Shown: positions 42,376-52,600 of the stretch, one piece after another
Position numbering within the stretch: the first letter of the stretch is position 1
Layout: every line of letters begins with the position of its first letter
Assembly: GCA_951799405.1 (NCBI GenBank)
Contig: CATOGX010000019.1
Location: 17,713 to 81,712, forward strand
DNA length: 64,000 nucleotides
Reading direction: 5' to 3'
Source: Agapetus fuscipes
Lineage: Eukaryota > Arthropoda > Insecta > Trichoptera > Glossosomatidae
Translations under genes and position numbers: made by a program
Notes under the pieces: generated by a model
Databases searched by the model: none
Told to the model about the DNA's origin: nothing
The model's input: the letters and a program-made list of their open reading frames with translations, nothing else

Positions 42376-42572
42376 GTCGTCCAGGGAAAATTATGGAGAT
42401 AATGCAATTGGATATGTGCAGTTGAAACGAGTTGGAGCATTGTGTTTTATAAAAGCACGCATCACACCAGAACATAAAGTACGCCAAAAAGCATATTCTG
42501 TGACTGTGATATGCAATGAAAAGGAGGAAATAGTGGAGTCTTGTACGTGTGAAGATTGTCCAGCTGCTCAAG
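42376..42572 (+). CDS. ISL2EU SWIM/YqaJ nuclease, exon 2
   Basis: Acceptor T-tract plus ATGCAG ends at 42375 and donor AAG|GTTAGT at 42573. Encodes residues 43-109 (SSRENYGDNAIGYVQL ... CTCEDCPAAQ). Together with exon 3 it forms a SWIM zinc finger: C99-x-C101 then C111-x-H113 (CxCx9CxH), split by the intron. The SWIM domain probably binds DNA or a partner. Confidence 0.85.
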
Positions 42573-42633
42573 GTTAGTAGCAATGTGACTTAACAGTATT
42601 TCCAGAAGTATATCACCGTTGCACCTAAAATGT

Positions 42634-42866
42634 GACCGGTCCGTAGTTCAGTGGTTACACTTCGGACTCTGAATAGAAGGTTATTGGTTGGAATCCCGCC
42701 GTAGCACAAAAAACATACCATTTATATTTTCAAATTTGCTCTTCCCTGGGTTGAAAAATTCATTAACTTTTACCAATGACAGGTCACCAGAGGTCCATCC
42801 AGCCTTACAGCAACTGGGTCTTGCTTGAGAATTGGCGCTTTGTAGCGACGATGACCAAGCTCGTAA
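42634..42866 (+). repeat. SINE-A copy, 3' truncated
   Basis: Head GACCGGTCCGTAGTTCAGTG. The body runs to GCGACGATGACCAAGCTCG and then abuts a SINE-B head. Inside intron 2 of the nuclease gene. Confidence 0.75.
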
Positions 42867-42870
42867 AACA

Positions 42871-43100
42871 AAAGGTTGATAGCTCAATTGGTAGAATGCT
42901 TGTATTCCATGCCGAGAGTATGGGTTCGTTCTCAAGGTTTACTCAGCCTTCACAAGAAATGAAAACCAGCCCCCCCCCCCCCCAAAAGCTTGGAAATCCC
43001 CAAATAGGTTCCGAATCGCCACATCCACGACCCACAGGCAAGGAGTTACACTATATGCGTAGCTTAGTTGTGATTTTGCGTACCTGGTTTGGAAGAAATG
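42871..43100 (+). repeat. SINE-B copy joined to SINE-A
   Basis: TTGATAGCTCAATTGGTAG (A box), GGGTTCGTTCTC (decayed B box), then an internal deletion to AAGGTTTACTCAGCC and a C-tract (42970-42982). Head-to-tail with SINE-A without spacer. Confidence 0.7.
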
Positions 43101-43397
43101 AGAAAAAATATTTTATTGTATTATTTTGAATGTTTGACCTATCATAATAAATACTGAAAAAATATATTTATATTCTTAATTCGCTACTAATTATTTTCTT
43201 TATAAACCAGTATTTTGTTAATCAGGTTATCTTATTTAATCTAACATAAAGAAGGTGTAAAATGATTGTCAATAGTCCTCTTAGGCCAATAGGCATCTTG
43301 ACCTCTGCACCAAGGTGGCTGCCAATTAAATTACAATCCATGATGTGATGAATGATAATGTATATAAAAGTAAGAAAAAATACTTAATAATTTTCAG

Positions 43398-44365
43398 GAG
43401 GTTGCAAGCACGCCATTGTTCTTTTGTCGTGGCTTCATCGTCGAAGTGAGGAACCTTCAGCAACATCAACTAAGTGCTACTGGAAACGCTCCAAGATGGC
43501 TGAGATTGGATCTTCCATTAAATTTATTACTGCTCAGGAATTAAGTAGCCAAAATCCTATCGTAGTAGAAAAAGGTGATGGTTCATTTCTTTCAAGTGTA
43601 GTAAAAAGCACTATGAACCCTGAGACAAGGGATGTTATTTTGATGGGTTATTTCAACGAACCAACAGATGTTGAAAAGTTGACAATAATGAATTTGATAG
43701 ATGATTTTTTACATAGGAAAATGGGATCCACAGCTGAACAGTTCATTAATTATTGCAAAACTAATATGAACATGCCATCTTGCAAGAATGCTGAAAAAGC
43801 CACATATAAGCAATCCGACTGTGCGTTATGGCATAAACTACGCTTTGGACGTATTACTGCATCAAAAATGTACGAAGCTGCACATTGCAAAACGATCGAC
43901 GGTTCCTTGGTTGAAAACATTTTAGGTGCCAAAATTGTAGAGACCGAGGGAATGAAACGAGGTCGATATTTGCAACAGGATGTTTTCCAAGAACTAAAGA
44001 AAAAAAACAAGAAACTAAGGAAATGTGGATTTATAATTTTACCGGAGTATCCTGTTTTTGGAGCTTCACCTGATGCTGTTTGTGATGACTATATAGTCGA
44101 AATTAAATGCCCATTGACAGAATCTTCTGCAAATAAGTATTTTACAGATAGTAAACCAAGTCCCAAATTCATGGCTCAAATGCAAATACAAATGCTTTTT
44201 GCTCAAAAGAAAAAGGGGCTTTATTGTGTAGCTAGTCCAAATTTCGAGACGACAAAGCAAACCACACAATGCTTTGTGGATTATGATGAAAAAGCATGTG
44301 AAGAATTATTATCTAAGGCTTTAGTTTTTTGGTTCGAAGCCATATTCAATAAATTGAAGTTTTAG
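43398..44365 (+). CDS. ISL2EU SWIM/YqaJ nuclease, exon 3 (catalytic domain)
   Basis: Acceptor TTTTCAG ends 43397. It encodes residues 109-430 with TAG at 44363-44365. The first residues complete the SWIM finger (GGCKHAIVLLSWLHRR). YqaJ-type (lambda-exonuclease-like, PD-(D/E)xK) nuclease motifs: RFGRITASKM (about 258-266), GASPDAV with D334, and VEIKCP with E343 and K345, then a Gln-rich helix MAQMQIQM. The acidic residue usual in the upstream GxxxE helix appears as Gln (GRYLQQD). YqaJ exonucleases resect or recombine DNA. In this transposon class the protein presumably aids excision or repair. Frame intact throughout. Confidence 0.88.
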
Positions 44366-44389
44366 TTATAATTCATTGAACTGTAACTC

Positions 44390-45035
44390 TGTCGCCGTTC
44401 CGCTAGGGGTGGCCAGAGCCTCTGCAGAGCTGCCTCCATTTTTTCCTATCCTTACATACCTCATAATTCATTCATATCCATCACCTTTTCATGCATTTTC
44501 TTCTTTTACGCTCACTTTGTATATCCCATTCTTTCACAATCTCCTCAATCTGATCACTCCATACTTTTCTCGGTCGTCCTTTCCCTCTTTTTCCTTTCTC
44601 ACTTTCTTTGTATACATACTTTGTTAATCATTTATTCTTTCCACATGGCCAAACCATCTCATCAAATTCTTTTGTACCTTAACTTTCATATCCTCTTTCA
44701 AATTACATTATTTTTTTACCCATTCATTCCTAACTCTATCCCTCAGAGTTTTTCCTGTCATGCTTCTCAAATGCTTCATTTCTACCGTACATACTTTACT
44801 CATTTCGCTATCGTTCACTGTCCATGCTTCACTTCCATACATCAAAGTCGGTAACAATATGCCATTGTGTACCGCCATTCTCAGATCCATCGTCAATCGC
44901 TTGTTCATTCTTCTTCACCAAAAACCTCATTAAAATATTCTTTCCATCTCTTTTTTACATTGTCTTTATTCCACAGAATGTCTCCGTTGACATTTTTGAT
45001 TCCTGGAGTTGTGGACGATACGTTACGTAAATGAT
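44390..45035 (-). pseudogene. LINE-R fragment with internal deletion
   Basis: Minus strand: GIKNVNGDILWNKDNVKKRW and KEYFNEVFGEEE (N-terminal RT flank) jump directly to NKRLTMDLRMAVHNGILLPT, LMYGSEAWTV and MKHLRSMTGKTLRDR (C-terminal part). The catalytic RT is missing. It lies between the two ISL2EU genes, at their 3' ends. Confidence 0.75.
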
Positions 45036-46057
45036 ATAATAAATAACTAGAAATATGTATGTAGAAATGTTGGTTTCCTCAATATATTCAATGTTTTCAA
45101 ATACACGTAACTTACGTCTTTTCTTTTTTATCTATACTGATTATTTGTAAGAATGAATCTTTTTTCATATAATAAATAAAAACTGATCTTATCAGTGTTG
45201 AAGTTTCATTGAGTTTTTGACTATTTATTTTATTTCACTTTTCTCCCATACTAATAGAACATCATAAGAACTCAATTTTTATTTTTTAAAGTAGATTTAA
45301 TATAAATTCATGTATAAATTGTGTAGAACCTCAGACCTTTAATCTGTGAGTTCACGACACTAGTCACAGGACCACAAGCCAACTCAAGGTTTTGTAAGTT
45401 AATTTCCTTAGTTTAAAACCCTCCACAATCAAGTGTGATGAGGTCGCTACCTTCCAAAATATCTGAGCATGGTCCATTTGGTTGAACTCTAATTAAAATT
45501 GGTTCATAGCAGTCAACCAATTGACAATTTTTATTATTATTTAAAATAAAATAAAAAACAATTTGGATTTTTATAAATTAAGACTTTACTCAAGAAATTC
45601 ATTTATTTTTTTTACAATGTTATTTTACATTTAAAAATAATTGACCCAATATTCTATGAACTTATAAAAATGTTGATAAAATGACACAAAACTTTGTTCA
45701 GTTTTTTTTCTTGCTTAAATTTATCAAAAACTGCTTTAACCTATGTAAGCAACTTCAGGACTGGCAAATTAAAAGTTCTGAAGACAGGCGAAAGTGCTTG
45801 TTGGTCAAATTGAACAAAGTGAAACTAAACCAAGCAGTTTTATTTTTATAAATTTATCAACATGGAGTGTTATGAACATTTTTCTGAACAACTCTTCTAA
45901 GAAATTAAAAAAAAATACAATATAAACAAATAACAACTGAGATGGACAATATTAAAAAATATATGGAAGTACTATACATGTATAAACATTTGACTGGCGA
46001 GACGAGGCGGCGGCGGTGGTTTAAGTAAGGTTCATCACAGCGCAAGGTCTCATTCGC
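45036..46057. other. ISL2EU inter-gene region (3' UTRs)
   Basis: AT-rich, no further gene. Several AATAAA (plus, about 45170-45180) and TTTATT (minus) motifs could serve as poly-A signals for the two convergent genes. Confidence 0.4.
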
Positions 46058-47536
46058 TTAAATTTTTATCAAAGTATCCTGCAGATTGATTAACCCGCAA
46101 ACAATAACTATAATACAATCAAGTATTTGAATAAGTTTATTGTCAACTGTGGCATGCATTTTCAGCATATGGAACTCTCTAACTCTGCTTATTACTCGTT
46201 CCACATGTATCCGCAGAGCGGCAATTCTTTTCGATTGCTTCACCTCTTGTCGTGTACAATTCACATTTGCAAAAACACTTGGAGGGCGAACAAGTTCACA
46301 GCCATGCTGTTGTAAATGGTGTGAAATGTTTTTAAATCCTCTGTCCGCCATTACAGACATTCCTAGTTTGAGGAAATTGAAAAAGCCACAATTTTCTGCA
46401 ATGGTAGAATCAGTGGCACGACCTCCATATCCAACTGATATGAAATTAACCATACCGTCTGGAGTACATGAAATAAGGTATTTGAGTGTGTTGCACCCTT
46501 TGTAATCAGACCATGTTAGAGATTGATGCAATGGATTTGAAGGTCTTTCAATCTGTATTTCTAGACAGTCTATTATGGATTCTACTTTTGAATATCTAGC
46601 GATGAACGCTATTGGTAGCCGTTGCCTAATGCTACGTGCAGATGGCCAAATAATTAACTCGTTTAAATACTTAGCTAATACAGGCACAGTTTTATTGAAA
46701 ATTCTACCAACAGTAGCAGGTGATAAGCCAAAATGTGCTCCAAGTAATTTGTAGGAAAAATCCAGCCTAATCTTTTTAAGTGCAATTAAAATATGTAAAT
46801 TTGGTGCTTGAGAATGGCTGCATAAATGTGCTATGATATGATACATTTTTTGAGGTATTCCCAAATACAGCTGAGGCAATCTTTCTATGGTCAATAAAAA
46901 GCAAGTTCTCATTTTTTTTTTTAAGTCGTCATTATCCACTTCGCTGTCAACATAATTTTCAGAGTCATTACTATTAGTAGTGCTATAGTCAGAAGAAGTA
47001 TCTGAATTTTCAGATGTTGTAGCCTCTGATGATGCTGTCTGTTCTGAATGAACAACATTTACAGGTGGAAATTTCACTGGAGAAGACCCCATATCTTTGA
47101 AATCACTTTCCTGTACTCCAATAGAAACATTGCATCCTTTGCTTCTGAATTTAGGCTTTATGCTAACTTGGATAGCCTTATCACATGTTTTATTACACTC
47201 AGATACATATTCTTGGGCCATTTCCGATGTGTTTGCAGTGCAAGTCGACAAAGATGAAAATTGAGTTAAAGTCGAAGGTTGATCGGACGTTAAAGATGCA
47301 TTCGAAGTGGATGGTTGACTTAAAGTTGAAGACGCAGTTGAAGTAGATGGTTTAGTCAAAGTCGAAGATTGAAGAATTTCCTCAATTATTCTTGAACGAT
47401 TTCTTCTCTCACCTCTTTTTCGGGGCATTTTAAAATCTTTTTGACAATCGAATTTATGTGGAACAATGTCTTTTTTTAGTAAAATATTGCCTCCTATCAT
47501 TTTATATCTCCTGTAATTCTCCAAATCTTCATCCAA
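46058..47536 (-). CDS. ISL2EU transposase, exon 2 (DDE domain)
   Basis: Cuts and joins transposon ends. The acceptor TTTGTTACAG precedes TTG at 47536. The frame is phase 0 with the THAP exon and gives residues 69-560. The first residues finish the THAP domain (LDEDLENYRRYKMIGG, LKKDIVPH). A Ser/Thr-rich linker with repeated PSTSxAS motifs follows (about 120-270). The DDE_Tnp_4-type catalytic domain has SIIDCLEIQIERP (D391), VMADRGFKN (D466) and HVERVISRVREF (E514), preceded by an HTH-like segment LLGAHFGLSPATVGRIFNK. All three catalytic residues are present and there are no stops, so it is potentially active. Confidence 0.9.
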   Translation of the reverse strand: MDEDLENYRRYKMIGGNILLKKDIVPHKFDCQKDFKMPRKRGERRNRSRIIEEILQSSTLTKPSTSTASSTLSQPSTSNASLTSDQPSTLTQFSSLSTCTANTSEMAQEYVSECNKTCDKAIQVSIKPKFRSKGCNVSIGVQESDFKDMGSSPVKFPPVNVVHSEQTASSEATTSENSDTSSDYSTTNSNDSENYVDSEVDNDDLKKKMRTCFLLTIERLPQLYLGIPQKMYHIIAHLCSHSQAPNLHILIALKKIRLDFSYKLLGAHFGLSPATVGRIFNKTVPVLAKYLNELIIWPSARSIRQRLPIAFIARYSKVESIIDCLEIQIERPSNPLHQSLTWSDYKGCNTLKYLISCTPDGMVNFISVGYGGRATDSTIAENCGFFNFLKLGMSVMADRGFKNISHHLQQHGCELVRPPSVFANVNCTRQEVKQSKRIAALRIHVERVISRVREFHMLKMHATVDNKLIQILDCIIVIVCGLINLQDTLIKI

Positions 47537-47824
47537 CTGTAACAAATAGAAAACTTTGTTAAATACCAATATCCTAATCATTATTCATTATCTATCCAAC
47601 TTTAAAAAATATCATTACAATACCGAAATGATACGAAAAGACACATTATATAGACATATATACTTGCTATAAACATAAATACTTGCTATAAACGTACAAA
47701 AGTAAAAATATCAACAGTGTAAAGGCAACAAAAATATGTTTACTATATGAAATGTCAAAACTTCTGTGGTCAATAACTTACTAAATACATATTTAAATTA
47801 ATTAATACTTCAAATAATACTTAC

Positions 47825-48028
47825 ATTAAAGTGATCTTCACAACAATAGATGACGGATTTGGAAGTAAAATTCTTATTCTTCTTAACATCTCGCTTCATA
47901 GCGTGGCACCATTTTTTTCGAATAGATGCATCTTTGGGTACATTTAAAAACATTTTTTCTGGCGTTGTTATTGTAGTATTCCTGCATCTGGGTACTATAC
48001 AGTATTTATAAGATTTAACTTTAGACAT
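47825..48028 (-). CDS. ISL2EU transposase, exon 1 (THAP domain)
   Basis: ATG at 48028. 68 codons, then donor AAT|GTAAGT (47824-47819). The C2CH zinc module is C10-x4-C15 ... C63-x2-H66 with W40, P32 and F67 as in THAP domains, which bind transposon ends. Joining to 47536 gives HFN|LDEDLENY, the expected continuation, for a 560-residue transposase. Confidence 0.88.
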
Positions 48029-48340
48029 AATGCATAAAATGTAGTTATAAAATACTCAAAAAAATGAAATAAATGCGAATGAAATGACATACGGCGATTT
48101 CTTCATACACAGTACGTACCGAAATGATAAAACGTCAAAAGCAAACGCGAACTGTGACGTATACGGGGCGTGGCCAATGCAACGCAGTGTTTTCGCGGGA
48201 ATTCAAAAAAAAAAATTTAAAAATATTTTTTATGCCACTTCCAAAAACAAAAAAAAAAAAATTTTTTTACAAACTTATTTTTGGAGTCTGATGAATTCAA
48301 AATTGTAATAAAAAAAAACATGATACTTCCCTATTATCAT

Positions 48341-48680
48341 ACCTATAACCAAGGTCTGAAAAAAATGTTTTTGGGACGTCCATAATATATAATAAATTAT
48401 ATTGTTTTAGATTGTTATTATATGAACGATGTCTGCCCGGTGAATTTCTTTATTAGTGATATTTGAATGGTTTCTGAAGTTTTTATTTTTGATATGCTTT
48501 TGTTTTGCTTCTAACCTACTGTTTAGTGTTTATATATGGGTTTATTTTTTCTTTTCTTTTATGTTTTACCGTAATGTTTTATACTTTTTATTCTTGTAAT
48601 ATACTTATATTGTTATTGTTGTTTTGTATAAACTCCCTTGATAAGTACTTATTTCGTAAAAGGCTTATGCCGTAAATAAA
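48341..48680 (+). repeat. LINE-2 C-terminus and 3' UTR
   Basis: ACCTATAACCAAGGTCTG translates as TYNQGL in the LINE-2 frame, stopping near 48378. The 3' UTR then runs to AAAAGGCTTATGCCGTAAAT and the duplication ATAAGC. Confidence 0.75.
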
Positions 48681-48980
48681 TAAGCTCTGCAACTTTTGGC
48701 AACCTTTTCAGAAACAGGGGGAACATTTGTAAGTGAGCCATTTTTTACGATATGAATGTTCAGGTTCATACTTACCTATAAGTCAAGGAATTTGAGTTTG
48801 AAAAATCCTTCAGCAACATTCATCTTAATGTATTATCAAAAGTTGCAAAAAAAAATCTTTATTGATTCCAATGCAATGCACACCCACAAGCTGGCAATTG
48901 TCATTTCACGCTAACATATAATTGTGGCATTTGATGTTTTTTATATTACAATATAAATCTAAGTTGCATAGATCCATTAA
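48681..48980 (-). repeat. Tandem array resumed after LINE-2
   Basis: CTCTGCAACTTTTGGCAACC onward continues the unit broken at 36362, including the AAAGTTGCAAAAAAAAATC linker, up to TAAGTTGCATAGATCCATTAA. Confidence 0.75.
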
Positions 48981-49549
48981 GAGGGCGCCTTCCAAATATG
49001 CCTTTGAGTTTTGACCTCTAATTGCTTCGGTTCCCGCGCGCTGCGGCGCGCGCATCGACTCTACCGCTCCGTGCACGCGCGATCACTCAAACTCAGATAA
49101 ATCATAACATAAATGGAAGTGTTCATTTTTGATAATCATTATGGCTTATATTTTGCATTTTTATATACCTCATACATTTGAGGAATATGGATGTAGAATA
49201 TAAGGTTAAAGGTGTACATACTGCGTGTGATGCCTGCATACATTTTTTTACAGAGATAAATTTCATTTTTGTAAACTGTTACATACCTATTGTAAAAATT
49301 AAAGTTGGATTATACCGGTGGCATTTCAGTTCGGGCCATTGAGATGTGAATTACATGCAAACAGTAAACTCAACGTGATAAAATATATACTGTACGGCTG
49401 TATAACCAAATAATATTTCCATTTTTATTTATAATAAATTTACAGAATGATTTATTCGGTAAGCATTGTTTTTGTTTCTATCATAGCTCAAGTGTTCTAT
49501 CAGTAGACAGGCCGTTCAATTTATTAGAATATAGGGCAATATCTAAATA

Positions 49550-49665
49550 AGAATCTAAGTTGCATAGATATAGTACATTTAGGAACTTATATAACATGCA
49601 TTTGTACAAGTAGACACGTATAAGTTCGTGCTTACACATGCCGCAAATGGACCTACCTAGTAGTT
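49550..49665 (-). repeat. Rep-1 partial copy
   Basis: AATCTAAGTTGCATAGATAT to ACATGCCGCAAATGGACC. The rest is missing. Confidence 0.65.
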
Positions 49666-49699
49666 AACAAAAGCACCAAATCCTTATTTAGACCTGTAG

Positions 49700-50638
49700 C
49701 ATACATAGTAAAAATATCCATGATCATCGCCGATATTTGTTAAAAATGGTACCTACTGAAAGAAGAAGAAGAATTCCTTGTTACGTTTTGCAAAAGTTTT
49801 ATTATCGAAACAACGATCGCATGCGAGAACGAATTTACTCTTATCTATTATATTTTTCTTCTCTTCAGAGAAGTACCTTTTAAGTAAAAAAAAACATACG
49901 TGTAAACTAAACAACAACGTTTAAAAAAACAAGGAAACTGGAACGCTAACTAGGAACGCTATTTAAGTTTTCATACATTTGCGGGTAAAGGTACGTCAAA
50001 AGTATATATTAAAAAAGTAAATACTTGGCGCAAGTGGCAAATCTATTCGAATCGAATATGTTTGTCTCTTTTCAACTCGAAGCGCTACCCGGCGCAAAAT
50101 GTCAAGCGGTGCCGTGCGATATAAACGGCAAATATGTTTGCCTAACCAAATTACATTTTTCGGAAAGTAAAGGATCCAAATCAATGAAAATTTTAACACT
50201 ATTATTCATACACATCAGACTTTTTTACTGCCATTATAATAAAGAGTTGCAATCGCTTGACAGCACGATTCTGAAAAGTTTGCTCGATAAAAAAAACACG
50301 AAAAACTCTAATTTTTCACTTTTTACTTGATTTTTTTCTTGTTTTCTGACATTTTAAAGCATAACATTACTTTTTTTCACGGGACACACGAAGAGCTAAA
50401 TGCAATAGGTAAAATAAATGTGATAATAAAGACTTCGACAAAACAAAACATCTCAAGTTTGGAATAAAAAAGGGTGAATGCTTTAGTAATGTGGCATTCC
50501 ACAATTTTTAAATAAAAAAACCCTGAATGTATTTTCAATTGTTTTGTCTTAATATCTGCACAAATGGTTTTTTATATTTGTTATTAGTACTATCTTTCAG
50601 ACGGGCAAATACAATGTAAGGCGTTAATCAAATTTCAT
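49700..50638. other. Interior of the TTAA insertion, nothing recognised
   Basis: The frame 50025-50330 has no family resemblance. No repeat identity seen. Confidence 0.3.
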
Positions 50639-50639
50639 C

Positions 50640-50850
50640 CAAATTTGAATCTTAGTTGCAAAGATATTTTACATTTGAAAACTCCTATAACATGCATTTC
50701 CACAAGCAGACATGTATAAGGACAACATAAAAACCCAATCTCAAAATAACATAAGCTCTGCAACTCTTGCCGACCTTCCCTAGAACAGGGGTGACATTCG
50801 TAAAGTGAACTATTATTTACAGTATGGGTGGTCAGCCTCATACCAACCTT
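50640..50850 (-). repeat. Rep-1 copy with internal deletion
   Basis: Antisense copy in which GCAGACATGTATAAG jumps to GACAACATAAAAACC, lacking the GCGCTTACA block. Confidence 0.75.
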
Positions 50851-51245
50851 TTACACAAATTAAAATATTTTTGAGAATAAAGCCTACGTTGCACGGTATG
50901 CTACGAGCCGTACCTGATTGTCATAATATTATACTCGTATCATTGAACTGACTGCTTGACATCAGCAATAATAATAATTCCGTTGTCCGTAGCGTAGGGC
51001 TTGCGTGAATTATAATATGTATCTCACTGGAGCAGCCTCGACCTCGAGTATATAATAATTATAAACTCCCTTCGATTGCGTAAATCGAAAATGAATGAAA
51101 TATACGACGGCACGTCTTGATTTTGTTTTATTTTTTTTTTCGATTTAGACAATCGAGATAAGTTTACACAAGTTACACTCGGGGTACTGCTGCCATGATC
51201 TATGGTAACTGAAGCTTCAAGAGTTGGGAAGTTTTGACCGTGATC

Positions 51246-51305
51246 TGCGTGATACACACAAAAACAGCGCTCACCAAATAAATCATCCTATTATTATATC
51301 TGCTA
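51246..51305 (+). repeat. Isolated SINE-A type-2 tail
   Basis: GTGATACACACAAAAACAGC GCTCACCAAATAAATCATCC is repeated almost exactly at 51736-51785, at the end of the complete SINE-A copy, but here without a body. Confidence 0.6.
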
Positions 51306-51415
51306 TGAGCATTTTCAGCGCCATTATGTAAATACATTTTTGTATTTTAAAAAAGTAATCACGTTCATTTATGCATCCGTGTATAGTTCAATAATGCAAA
51401 AAAAAATATGGGAAT

Positions 51416-51489
51416 GATCAAGCAACATTGGGCGCGGACAGTACTTGGATGGGTGACCGCTCACGTACACCGCGCGTCGTTGGCATCTT
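51416..51489 (+). rRNA. 5S rRNA 3'-half pseudogene
   Basis: GATCAAGCAAC, GGCGCGGACAGTACTTGGAT, GGGTGACCGC and GTCGTTGGCATCTT correspond in order to the 3' two-thirds of animal 5S rRNA (internal control region and 3' terminus with the TTGGCA end). The 5' part is missing, so it is not a functional gene. It abuts the SINE-A head at 51490 with no spacer. Confidence 0.75.
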
Positions 51490-51790
51490 GGACCGGTCCG
51501 TAGTCCGTAGTGGAAACACTTCGAACTCGTAAATGGAAGGTTGTGGATTCGGATCTCGGCGGAGCACAAAAATATACCATTTATATTTCGAATGTGCTCT
51601 CGCTGAGTTGAAAAATTCATAAACCTTTACCAAAGACCGGTCACTGAAAGGTCCATCCAACCTTACAACAACTGGGTCTTGCTTGAGAATTGGCGCTTTC
51701 TACAGCGACGACCAAGCTCGCAGAGGGCTCTTGAGGTGTGATACACACAAAAACAGCGCTCACCAAATAAATCATCCTAATATTATTATA
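51490..51790 (+). repeat. SINE-A copy, tail type 2
   Basis: GGACCGGTCCGTAGTCCGTA head, decayed B box (GGATTCGGATCTC), body, and tail AGAGGGCTCTTGAGGTGTG ... (ATT)n. Confidence 0.8.
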
Positions 51791-52504
51791 TTATATTATT
51801 ATTATCATATGGAAGTAGAAAAATTTACCTTTTTTTTTCTAAACAATCTTCGATTACTTTTTTTATTATAGTATTTTTGTTTTCGTACTCCCATATTTTC
51901 TAAAAAAAAAAACGAAAGACATTTTTGATTAATTGACACACATTTATTTACAAATAATATTTTACGTGAAGAAAATATTTTTATATACTAATCGGGTTTT
52001 TTTATTTGAAGCCTGTATTCTTTTTTCTGCGCGCTAGAATTCATGCGGAGCGAACAGACGTCCTCTCGCCTTCACAGTTTGCTCCAGACTGGCGGGAACG
52101 CCGAGCAAACCACTGCGTTTTTCTGTCAAATTGTTTCCCTACAAAATTAGTATGGGATTTTTGAAGCTGTTTTGTTTATTTTATTTTGTACAATTTACAT
52201 GCATTATTACGAAAAAAAAATGCGATCAATTTTGAGTTTGATTAATAAACTTACCATTTATACATATTTTTTGTATCCTTCCATTCAAAAAATTCAAGTT
52301 ATTCATTGAACCCAGATAGCATTATTTCGTAATATTTCATTAGTTTGTGTTCATTTTGACAGAATTCAAATAACTTCTATCATTTTTGGAAACGGTCAAT
52401 CTGTAGTTTATACATTTCTTTATTGTATTCTGACAGTAAAAGATTTAAAAAAAAAAGTAAACATTATGGACATTTAAAACCCGGAACACCGTTTTGGACG
52501 TATT

Positions 52505-52600
52505 CGCTCTATGGGGTCTTAACATTTATAATTCATATTCAATGCATGCCCCCATGGAAATACGAGTGAGTTCACACTTCCAAATGCTGCATATAATCTA
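52505..52600 (-). repeat. Tandem array resumed after the TTAA insertion
   Basis: ACATTTATAATTCATATTC AATGCATGCCCCCATGG to CCAAATGCTGCAT. Continues the unit broken at 48980. Confidence 0.7.

Larger units (their letters stand above)
38964..48340. mobile_element. ISL2EU-type DNA transposon, both genes intact
   Basis: Imperfect 19-bp termini ATAATAGGGAAATATCAC (from about 38967) and, inverted, ATAATAGGGAAGTATCAT (ending about 48337). Two convergent genes: a SWIM/YqaJ-type nuclease on plus (39317-44365, three exons) and a THAP-DDE transposase on minus (48028-46058, two exons). This pairing is what I recall as the defining layout of the ISL2EU group. The element is inserted between CAT and ACC of the LINE-2 C-terminus. 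The element's introns and the inter-gene region carry later SINE, Rep-1 and LINE-R insertions. Confidence 0.88.
36363..48680 (+). mobile_element. LINE-2: 5'-truncated LINE interrupted by two DNA elements
   Basis: The LINE body is 36363-38654, 38945-38963 and about 48341-48680. It sits in the tandem array: ATAAGC before 36363 is repeated at 48677-48682. The 5' end is truncated inside the endonuclease. Two later insertions split the C-terminus: a palindromic element (38655-38941) and an ISL2EU transposon (38964-48340). The 3' UTR ends with hairpin AAAAGGCTTATGCCGT and AAATAAATA. Confidence 0.85.
48981..52504. mobile_element. TTAA-flanked insertion in the array
   Basis: The array unit is broken at GATCCATTAA (left) and resumes TTAACATTTATAATTC (right). 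Intact units read CATTAACATTTATAATTC, so a 3.5-kb insertion duplicated TTAA. Ends are GAGGGCGCC and (inverted) GACCCCATAG, only weakly alike. No transposase ORF is left. A piggyBac-like or other TTAA-specific origin is inferred from the target only. It contains later Rep-1, SINE-A and 5S-like insertions. Confidence 0.6.

Noticed and set aside
45310..45400. tRNA-like segment on the minus strand
   Set aside because: A GGTTCTACAC B-box-like match and a weak A box, but no stems and no repeat tail.
46127..46505. Plus-strand ORFs of 62 and 121 codons
   Set aside because: Antisense to the intact transposase exon.
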